From positions 1 through 8,238 of the forward strand of contig JAFLUV010000050.1 of the NCBI GenBank assembly GCA_022508635.1: a DNA stretch of 8,238 bases. The letters are read 5' to 3'. This document shows, piece by piece, positions 1-4,717 of the stretch; position 1 is the stretch's first letter, and each line of letters opens with the position of its first letter. Position numbers and translations under genes: made by a program. The DNA comes from Prevotellaceae bacterium (GTDB taxonomy: Bacteria; Bacteroidota; Bacteroidia; Bacteroidales; Bacteroidaceae). The notes beneath the pieces are model-generated. The model was not told where the DNA came from. It saw nothing but the letters and a program-made list of their open reading frames with translations, and did not search any database.

Positions 1-132
1 ATCCACCCGAGTGGGGAAAAAAGGCACTCATGTGTACCCGTTTCACGAGAATTTCGTCGAACTCACGTTAATCCTATTGATACTACTACTAATAATAATG
101 CGGTACTAACATTGCTGCCACTTCCATAGGAT

Positions 133-156
133 GTTCATTGACAATGAACCATTTTT
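133..156 (+). terminator. Possible rightward intrinsic terminator
   Basis: GTTCATTG (133-140) and CAATGAAC (142-149) are perfect inverted copies around a single base, giving a 7-bp hairpin with a 3-base loop. A run of five T follows at 152-156 on the + strand. The stem is AT-rich and therefore weak. The T-run is on the wrong side for the leftward receptor gene, so it would stop transcription coming from outside the window on the left. It could equally be a protein-binding palindrome. Confidence 0.35.
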
Positions 157-164
157 AAGAGGCC

Positions 165-182
165 GTGTCTTAAGTGTCTTAA
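165..182. repeat. Tandem pair of the 9-mer GTGTCTTAA
   Basis: GTGTCTTAA occurs at 165-173 and again directly at 174-182 without mismatch, just beyond the stop codon of the leftward receptor gene. It is probably a short slippage duplication. No function can be read from it. Confidence 0.6.
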
Positions 183-192
183 AGCAGGGTCT

Positions 193-2601
193 TTAGAACT
201 TAAGGCGACAGTCTATTCCAATTTGTAAAGGTGTGCCGAGTTGTGAGAGTGTACGCGTGCGGGGTGCTGTGGCAACGAAACAGAAGGCGTCGTAGTGTGT
301 GTCAGTTAAATTGTTGCCCCAGAGAGAAAACTCCAAGTCGTTGTGCCGGACAGAGAGGCGTGCATCAAGCAATGTGTAGAAGGGCTGAGAAAGGTCGTTC
401 TCACGAGTCCAATAGATGCGGCCGTTGCCTTTGCCTATAGCTCCGAGGGTGATGTCTTGCATCCAGCCTTTTGTGTGCCAGGTGTATTGTGCACCTATGC
501 TCATGGTATGTTTGGGAGCAAAGGGGACATAGTAGTCGGAAGGATGTTCGTCATTGCCGGTATTCCGTAAGGTGGCATGCGTGAAGCCATAGGAGGCATT
601 TACGGTAAGAGCATCCGTGACAGCTGCTTGCAATGAAGTCTCCATACCTATACTGCGACTTTTGTCTGCGTTGATAGTGACGCGTCCCAGGCCGCTCTCT
701 GCCATTTGGCTGATTTGCAGGTCGCGTGTCTCAATCCAGTAAGCAGCAAGGTCTGCCTTGAGGCGACCATCAAAGAAGTTCAGGTGCGAGCCAATCTCGT
801 AGTTCCATGATGTCTCAGGAGCATAGAAGGTTTCCTTTTGTACATCGGGAGACTCTATAGATGGCATGCCGTTGCGGACAAGCCCCATTATCATGTCGAC
901 GTGTCCAGCGGGGACATAGGGGTTGTTGGCAAAGAGTTCCGTCAGATAGGCCTCTGTGCCGGCATCAATGGCTTTCATCATGCTTCGGCTCAATTCTGTC
1001 TGTAGGAGGTCACTGAACATTTGGACGTTATAGCCTCCGGAACGATAGCCACGGCTCACAGAAGCGTAAATGTTGCCAGTCTGTCCGAAGTCGTACTTGA
1101 GTGCAGCCTTCGGCAGGACATGCAGGTGGTCGTTGCTCGCTTTCCCATTCAAGATTGGTGAGGCGTCGAGATTGGGCAGCTCAATGTTATTACGCGGGTT
1201 GCTGCCTATCATGGCGAAATCGAAGTCCATGCTACCTGGTGCATCATACGTCATCTTGTAGTATTCATAGTCAAGACGAACGCCAACGGTAAGCGACAGG
1301 TTCTTGACAATCTCTACGGTTGACTGATGGAACAGGCCTATGTTCAAGGTGGGAGTGTTGAAGGAACCTCCCATCGGCAGCATGTTGTTGTTCAGCGTGA
1401 TAGTCATCTTGCCCAGGCTCGATGAAACATTGGTGAGATCGGGCAGGTTACGGTTGATGATTTGCGAGAGCCAGTCAACGCCTCCCCGGTAGAATGTGAC
1501 GGGTGCGTCTGTGCAGAGCCATTGGTATTGGAAGTTGACGCCGCTTGTCCATTGCCAACGGCTGTTGTCTTTCGATTTGATTGCTATCTCCTCGCTCAGC
1601 ACTTTGCTGTTCTGCTTTTGCTGTAGGGCGAAGATGTTTTCCCGCGAATAGTCCTGATCCATGTGCATGTCATCCTTCAGAAGCTGAAAACCCGTGATGC
1701 TGCTCATTGCAATGCGGTCGAAGTTGTGCTCTGCCTTGAGTCCTGCGTTGAGTTGATGGCGCAAATAGCTGCCTTCGCTGTCATACGCTACGCGGCCAGC
1801 GTCTATTCCCTCCTTTTCTGCATAGGGGTAGGCTCCCTGGCGAGTCCATTGGTAACGTGCAGAGAGGTCGAGGTTGACGCGCTCGCTGGGGCGATAGATG
1901 CCTCGCCAGTGCGCTGCGATGTCGTCTCCCCTGTCCACGCGACGGTTTTCCTGCGCATAGTTCTTGTAGAAGCCGCCCAGGTGCTCGTAGCTTACTCCGG
2001 CGCTGAAGGCAAAGTTGTCCGTCGGACGGTGGTAGTGGGTTGCGCGCGCGCGATAATTATTATATGTGGCAGCTCCGAGCATAAGGTCAGTGCCCTGATA
2101 GTTCATGGGGTTTTTGGTATAGACACGAATCAGTCCGCCCATTGTGTTGCGCCCGTAGAGTGTTCCTTGCGGGCCGCGCAGTACGTCGATTCGGTCGGCA
2201 TCGCTCAGGTCCATGTCCATGCTGCTCATGCTTGCCAATGGGATGTCGTCTACGTACATGCCTACGGCTGGGGTGCCGATGCGGCTGCCTACGCCGCGCA
2301 GGTAGATGCCTGTGGTCAGGCGGCTGCCATAGGTTGGGATAAAGAGTCCCGGGATGTGGGCTGACAGCCCCTTGATATTGTCTATGTGTCTGTGTTCTAT
2401 CTGCTCGGCTCCGAGAGACGTGGAGGAGAGGGGCTGGTTGCGCAACAGGGTGTGCTCCTTGGGTGTGCTGACTACTACGACTTCGTCCATGTCGCGGACT
2501 TTGAGCGTGTCTGTTTCGTTCTCTTTCTCATTGGCATGAATGGAAGCGGAAAGAAACAGGAGTAGCGCGAGGCAGGAAATCTTGTGATACTTTGCTTTCA
2601 T
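193..2601 (-). CDS. TonB-dependent outer-membrane receptor
   Basis: Full-length 802-aa TonB-dependent receptor, a 22-strand outer-membrane barrel that imports a scarce ligand using energy passed on by TonB-ExbBD. Residues 1-23 form a signal peptide (hydrophobic core LALLLFLSA, cleavage likely after Ala23). A TonB-box-like DEVVVV lies at 39-44. The plug follows (about 50-165) with the family motifs YVDDIPL and VLRGPQGTLYGRNTMGG. The barrel runs to the end and closes with the expected terminal Phe (RLKF). SRGYRSGGYN and the TRDLQISQ strand region resemble siderophore-type receptors. There is no carboxypeptidase-like N-terminal domain and no SusD neighbour, so polysaccharide uptake is unlikely; siderophore, haem or vitamin are options and the ligand cannot be named. 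The start is supported by a purine-rich AAGAAGAAGAAG just upstream. It lies 37 bases behind the lipoprotein gene and is probably transcribed with it. Confidence 0.95.
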   Translation of the reverse strand: MKAKYHKISCLALLLFLSASIHANEKENETDTLKVRDMDEVVVVSTPKEHTLLRNQPLSSTSLGAEQIEHRHIDNIKGLSAHIPGLFIPTYGSRLTTGIYLRGVGSRIGTPAVGMYVDDIPLASMSSMDMDLSDADRIDVLRGPQGTLYGRNTMGGLIRVYTKNPMNYQGTDLMLGAATYNNYRARATHYHRPTDNFAFSAGVSYEHLGGFYKNYAQENRRVDRGDDIAAHWRGIYRPSERVNLDLSARYQWTRQGAYPYAEKEGIDAGRVAYDSEGSYLRHQLNAGLKAEHNFDRIAMSSITGFQLLKDDMHMDQDYSRENIFALQQKQNSKVLSEEIAIKSKDNSRWQWTSGVNFQYQWLCTDAPVTFYRGGVDWLSQIINRNLPDLTNVSSSLGKMTITLNNNMLPMGGSFNTPTLNIGLFHQSTVEIVKNLSLTVGVRLDYEYYKMTYDAPGSMDFDFAMIGSNPRNNIELPNLDASPILNGKASNDHLHVLPKAALKYDFGQTGNIYASVSRGYRSGGYNVQMFSDLLQTELSRSMMKAIDAGTEAYLTELFANNPYVPAGHVDMIMGLVRNGMPSIESPDVQKETFYAPETSWNYEIGSHLNFFDGRLKADLAAYWIETRDLQISQMAESGLGRVTINADKSRSIGMETSLQAAVTDALTVNASYGFTHATLRNTGNDEHPSDYYVPFAPKHTMSIGAQYTWHTKGWMQDITLGAIGKGNGRIYWTRENDLSQPFYTLLDARLSVRHNDLEFSLWGNNLTDTHYDAFCFVATAPRTRTLSQLGTPLQIGIDCRLKF

Positions 2602-2638
2602 CTTCTTCTTCTTTTTCTAATTGTTTAGTCTTTGGTTT

Positions 2639-3088
2639 TCAGTCTTTGTCTGTATGTCTTGCTGCTCCCGTGTAGGTGTTGGCGTAATCCTCCGACGTAT
2701 AGGTCAGCTCCATTAGCATCTTGCCTGTGCTGAGGCTGTGGTAGTCGTAATGGAAGGTGATGCCCATCTCTTTGTAGTTCTTCATCGGGATGCTGTTCTT
2801 CAGCTCTTTCAGGGTATTGTCATAGAAGAACTCTATCAGCTCTTCTGTGTATATGGACTCGTCGTCGAGCGTGTCCCTTACCGTGTAGTGATAGCTGAGG
2901 GTATTTCCTTCGATGTCGTAGCCGACGCTGTCCAGACATGTAAAAGGGTCTACGAACTTGGGACATTCCTGCTGTGTGAATTCCGCGAAGATGCGCCTGA
3001 TCTGTTCTTCCTTCGTCTCACGCCGGCATGCGCCTGCTATGGTCAATATGCTCAGGAATACGACAAGCTGTATCTTGTTCTGCTGCAT
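2639..3088 (-). CDS. Small predicted lipoprotein of unknown function
   Basis: I do not recognise a family with certainty. From the ATG at 3088 the product has 149 aa: a lysine-containing N-terminus (MQQNK), a hydrophobic stretch (IQLVVFLSILTIAGA) and then Cys21, a plausible lipobox (A-G-A-C, with Ala at -3 less usual than Leu) for lipidation. The mature part is small and hydrophilic, begins with charged residues (CRRETKEEQ), and looks like an alternating beta-strand domain (GNTLSYHYTV, MGITFHYDYHS, MLMELTYTSEDY). An ATG at 3103 would add MDNIF and cannot be excluded; a longer open frame extends to 3586 but runs through the promoter region and the opposite-strand gene, so it is rejected. It is first in a leftward unit with the receptor gene and may be an envelope partner of it; that is inference from position only. 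Confidence 0.75.
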   Translation of the reverse strand: MQQNKIQLVVFLSILTIAGACRRETKEEQIRRIFAEFTQQECPKFVDPFTCLDSVGYDIEGNTLSYHYTVRDTLDDESIYTEELIEFFYDNTLKELKNSIPMKNYKEMGITFHYDYHSLSTGKMLMELTYTSEDYANTYTGAARHTDKD

Positions 3089-3130
3089 GAAAATGTTATC
3101 CATCAAACTCTGTTTGGTTAAATTTCGCAC

Positions 3131-3164
3131 AAAGGTACATATTTTTTTGGTTTTAGCTGCAAAA
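3131..3164 (-). promoter_or_regulatory. Bacteroidota-type promoter of the lipoprotein/receptor unit
   Basis: Read on the minus strand, TACCTTTG (3138-3131) matches the Bacteroidota -7 element TAnnTTTG exactly. A TTTG at 3164-3161 could be the -33 element; the 22-base spacing is slightly longer than the 20 seen at the two other promoters in this window. Transcription would begin near 3125, leaving a leader of roughly 20-40 bases before either candidate ATG (3103 or 3088). Confidence 0.7.
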
Positions 3165-3167
3165 GCT

Positions 3168-3183
3168 TTGATAAAAATCAAAA
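3168..3183. promoter_or_regulatory. Fnr/Crp-type dyad between divergent promoters
   Basis: TTTGAT (3168-3173) and ATCAAA (3178-3183) are perfect inverted arms around AAAA, so the core is TTGAT-N4-ATCAA, identical to the Fnr consensus known from proteobacteria. It lies directly upstream of the -33 element of the leftward promoter, about 50 bases before its presumed start, and about 80 bases before that of the rightward gene. Two further single TTTGAT half-sites sit in the two leaders (3102-3107 inverted, 3259-3264 direct). Binding by an Fnr/Crp-family regulator is inferred from the motif only. Confidence 0.45.
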
Positions 3184-3219
3184 AATGTGCCTGTGGAATG
3201 TATATAATGCTCTGAAAGT

Positions 3220-3251
3220 TTTGTTTGTTCGCGCATATTGCCATACCTTTG
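3220..3251 (+). promoter_or_regulatory. Bacteroidota-type promoter of the winged-helix gene
   Basis: TTTG at 3220-3223 is followed after exactly 20 bases by TACCTTTG at 3244-3251, a full match to the Bacteroidota -33/-7 pattern. The start of transcription should lie near 3257, giving a leader of about 28 bases before the ATG at 3285. It is arranged back to back with the lipoprotein promoter. Confidence 0.8.
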
Positions 3252-3284
3252 CACCGAGTTTGATAAGTGGATGTATAATTAAAC

Positions 3285-3497
3285 ATGTTAAAGACTATGA
3301 ATGAAACAGTAGGAACACTTGCAGGTGCTGTATGGACAGTCCTCAATGAGAAAGGTGCACAGAACGCTAAAGACCTGAAGAAGGCTGCGAAGATTAAGTG
3401 CGACAAGGACCTGTATCTCGCCCTCGGCTGGCTGTTGCGTGAGGACAAGCTGGCTATTACCGAGGAGGATAAGGTTCTGACTATCACGCTGAAGTAA
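3285..3497 (+). CDS. Short winged helix-turn-helix protein (DUF2582-type)
   Basis: A 70-aa protein consisting of a single winged-helix domain. It resembles the short Bacteroidota winged-helix family known as DUF2582: a first helix around VGTLAGAVWTVLNEKG, the helix-turn-helix around KDLKKAAKIKCDKDLYLALGWL, then the wing (REDKLAITEEDKVLTITLK). Such proteins are small putative DNA-binding factors; the target is not known. The ATG at 3285 is used here; an in-frame ATG at 3297 (giving MNETVG) fits the usual family N-terminus just as well, and neither has a clear ribosome-binding site. The gene has its own promoter at 3220-3251 and hairpins behind it, so it is probably monocistronic. It diverges from the lipoprotein/receptor unit, which makes it a possible but unproven regulator of that unit. 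Confidence 0.9.
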   Translation: MLKTMNETVGTLAGAVWTVLNEKGAQNAKDLKKAAKIKCDKDLYLALGWLLREDKLAITEEDKVLTITLK

Positions 3498-3519
3498 GAC
3501 TTTATGGCGTAGGCAAACC

Positions 3520-3539
3520 CACACCCGTGCATGGGTGTG
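3520..3539. repeat. Inverted repeat CACACCC / GGGTGTG
   Basis: CACACCC (3520-3526) and GGGTGTG (3533-3539) are perfect 7-base arms around a 6-base loop GTGCAT, 22 bases after the stop codon of the winged-helix gene. No T-run follows on either strand, so on its own it is not a classical terminator; it may protect the 3' end of the message. Confidence 0.6.
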
Positions 3540-3550
3540 TGCCATCTTGG

Positions 3551-3588
3551 TTGTGACCCCTGGGGCAAGATGCCTTCAGGGGTCACAA
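3551..3588. repeat. Strong 12-bp hairpin with a competing partner arm
   Basis: TTGTGACCCCTG (3551-3562) and CAGGGGTCACAA (3577-3588) are perfect inverted copies; inside the 14-base loop, GGC and GCC (3564-3566, 3572-3574) can close a further small stem. CATCTTG just upstream (3543-3549) is complementary to CAAGATG in the loop (3566-3572), so an alternative fold exists. There is no T-run behind it in either direction. It could be a palindromic repeat element, an mRNA end or part of a structured RNA. Confidence 0.65.
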
Positions 3589-3610
3589 GCGTATGAGGCT
3601 AAAGGGACCG

Positions 3611-3648
3611 GGAAGTGGTGATGTTTTTCGCCGCTTCCTTTAGTTTCC
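3611..3648 (+). terminator. Probable terminator of the winged-helix gene
   Basis: In RNA, GGAAGUGGUG (3611-3620) pairs along its whole length with CGCCGCUUCC (3629-3638), 10 bp including two G-U pairs, around the loop AUGUUUUU. It is followed by the T-rich TTTAGTTTCC (3639-3648). The G-U pairs mean the stem is good only on the + strand, which fits termination of the rightward gene. The outer CTAAA/TTTAG (3599-3603, 3639-3643) can also pair across a bulge. Confidence 0.55.
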
Positions 3649-3718
3649 TGCGCGTTTATATTGGCTTCCCAGTGTGAGAACTTGTGCATCAGGTGTCGTA
3701 TTAAGTAGCTTTAGCCGT

Positions 3719-3814
3719 AATCTTCCCTATAGGAAAGATGCAATGTCCCCTATAGGAAAGATACAATCTTCCCTATAGGCAAGATGTGATGTTCCCTATA
3801 GGTAAGATAGATGG
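3719..3814. repeat. Tandem array: four 23-bp units with CCCTATAGG core
   Basis: CCCTATAGG occurs at 3725, 3748, 3771 and 3794, each exactly 23 bases apart. The first unit reads ATCTTCCCTATAGGAAAGAT, an almost perfect palindrome (one mismatched pair). Units differ at a few places only, and a variable base after the core reads A, A, C, T. Units 1 and 3 share AATC before the core and G after AAGAT, while units 2 and 4 share ATG before it and A after it, suggesting a duplicated 46-bp pair (3719-3764, 3765-3810; 6 differences by eye). There are no spacers, so it is not CRISPR. The function is unknown. Confidence 0.85.
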
Positions 3815-3887
3815 CAAACTAAGAGTTTCAACGGGATGAACAGGGGAGACATCATGCCATTTGCAGGAAGGGTAAGGAGGGAAATAG

Positions 3888-3930
3888 GCCGTCGGGCGGA
3901 CGGAATCAGTCCGTCTGCGGCTCCGTCCGG
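3888..3930. repeat. GC-rich dyad with two alternative partner arms
   Basis: GCGGACGGA (3896-3904) can pair with TCCGTCTGC (3910-3918; 9 bp with one G-U in RNA, loop ATCAG), extended outward by GCC/GGC, or alternatively its CGGACGGA (3897-3904) pairs perfectly with TCCGTCCG (3922-3929). No T-run follows. It lies about 130 bases upstream of the hydrolase promoter; whether it is transcribed is not visible. Confidence 0.5.
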
Positions 3931-4055
3931 CACACAGTCAATCGTTGCGTCATGCTTTATAAGGCACTAAAATATAGATGATTCTGAAGGAAATAGCTTT
4001 CTGGCGGCTGACGGGTGCCTGAATCAGAGGAGCGATGAAAGTAAAACCGAATATA

Positions 4056-4087
4056 TTTGGAAAATCGCGTGCTTATTCGTACCTTTG
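4056..4087 (+). promoter_or_regulatory. Bacteroidota-type promoter of the hydrolase-ffh cluster
   Basis: TTTG (4056-4059), a 20-base spacer and TACCTTTG (4080-4087) match the Bacteroidota -33/-7 pattern and copy exactly the spacing seen in front of the winged-helix gene. Transcription should begin near 4092, so the leader before the ATG at 4108 is only about 16 bases. Confidence 0.8.
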
Positions 4088-4107
4088 CAACGCAAAAGCG
4101 CAAGTAA

Positions 4108-4704
4108 ATGTCAATCAAGAAGGTGCTATATGTACACGGTTTCGCCTCGTCGGGCTGCAATGGCTCTGCCTTGCAGATGCGCAACCATCTTTATCCGAAA
4201 GGCGTGCAAGTGCTGAGCCCCGACTTGCCAGCAAGTCCGCTTGAGGCAATGTCGTTTCTTAAGGCGTTCGTAGAGAGGGAAAAGCCTGATTTCATTGTTT
4301 CCGTCAGCATGGGAGCGCTGTATAGCGAACAGCTTAAAGGCATACGCCGGATACTGGTCAATCCCTCGTTTCACATGGCTCGCCTGCTAACCTTCAGGGG
4401 CCTGGGGAGGCACGAGTTCCGCAACAAGCGTCAGGACGGGCAGGTGGACTTCAAGATAGACAAACAGATGATAAAGGAGTTCCAGACGGTGGAGAAGGAG
4501 AGCTTCCGCGGCATTGATGCAGCAGAGAAAAGAATCGTCTGGGGGCTTTTTGGCATGCAGGACAAGATAGTGAACTGCCAGCAAGACTTCCTGAAGCATT
4601 ATGGCAGGGAACAGATGCAGCTCTTCGAAGGCGAGCACTTCCTCAACAGCGATGTGCTGGGCAGAGTCGTCATGCCGATAGTAGAGTCGAACCTCGAATT
4701 ATAA
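4108..4704 (+). CDS. YqiA/UPF0227-type alpha/beta-hydrolase
   Basis: A 198-aa cytoplasmic alpha/beta-hydrolase of the YqiA (UPF0227) esterase type, close to the E. coli YqiA length. VLYVHGF (6-12) is the first strand plus the oxyanion-hole HGF; FIVSVSMGAL (62-71) is the nucleophile elbow with Ser67; Asp152 (FGMQDKI) and His177 (EGEHF) complete the triad. The elbow reads S-V-S-M-G where the family normally has G-x-S-x-G, so Ser65 replaces the first glycine. VNPSF at 84-88 corresponds to the family VNPA motif. There is no signal peptide. The physiological ester substrate is not known. The gene has its own promoter at 4056-4087 and ends 13 bases before ffh, so the two are probably one transcript. 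Confidence 0.85.
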   Translation: MSIKKVLYVHGFASSGCNGSALQMRNHLYPKGVQVLSPDLPASPLEAMSFLKAFVEREKPDFIVSVSMGALYSEQLKGIRRILVNPSFHMARLLTFRGLGRHEFRNKRQDGQVDFKIDKQMIKEFQTVEKESFRGIDAAEKRIVWGLFGMQDKIVNCQQDFLKHYGREQMQLFEGEHFLNSDVLGRVVMPIVESNLEL

Positions 4705-4717
4705 AATAAATGTATAT

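Larger units (their letters stand above)
1..192. other. Gene-free stretch downstream of the receptor gene
   Basis: No convincing gene is visible here. The reading frame starting at base 1 stays open to a TAG at 127-129, so the end of a rightward gene entering from the left cannot be excluded, but its translation shows nothing recognisable and includes a low-complexity TTTNNN run (80-99, ACT x3 then AAT x3). Structure present: a CCAC/GTGG hairpin at 3-14, an imperfect inverted repeat at 40-62 (9-base arms, 7 matching, 5-base loop), a perfect palindrome at 133-149 and a tandem 9-base repeat at 165-182. No leftward terminator with a T-run for the receptor gene could be found. Confidence 0.6.
3498..4107. 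other. 610-base intergenic region rich in hairpins and repeats
   Basis: No coding region is convincing on either strand. In order it contains: a 7-bp hairpin at 3520-3539; a long hairpin with a perfect 12-bp stem at 3551-3588; a terminator-like hairpin at 3611-3648; a four-unit 23-bp tandem array at 3719-3814; a GC-rich dyad at 3888-3930; and the promoter of the hydrolase gene at 4056-4087. The density of structure is much higher than a simple spacer needs. A small RNA or an accumulation of dispersed repeats are both possible. Confidence 0.7.

Noticed and set aside
2041..2052. Alternating CG run next to an AT-rich stretch, possible Z-DNA
   Set aside because: It lies inside the receptor coding sequence and is explained by Arg-Ala codons; no independent support.
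1663..2364. 233-aa open frame on the plus strand inside the receptor gene
   Set aside because: It is antisense to a well-supported receptor; the Val/Ala/Cys-rich product has no motif.
193..3088. Polysaccharide utilisation locus (SusC/SusD pair)
   Set aside because: The receptor has no carboxypeptidase-like N-terminal domain, the lipoprotein is far too short for SusD, and no glycoside hydrolase is present.
3089..3586. Long N-terminal extension of the lipoprotein frame
   Set aside because: It would cover the promoter, the dyad and the whole opposite-strand winged-helix gene, and would put the signal peptide in the middle of the protein.
3681..3713. Promoter in front of the tandem array (CTTG, 21 bases, TAGCTTTA)
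   Set aside because: Both elements miss a key base of the Bacteroidota pattern, so the match is no better than expected by chance.
3719..3814. CRISPR array or plasmid iterons
   Set aside because: The units are directly joined without unique spacers and no cas gene is present; iterons are unlikely because no replication-initiator gene or other plasmid feature is near.
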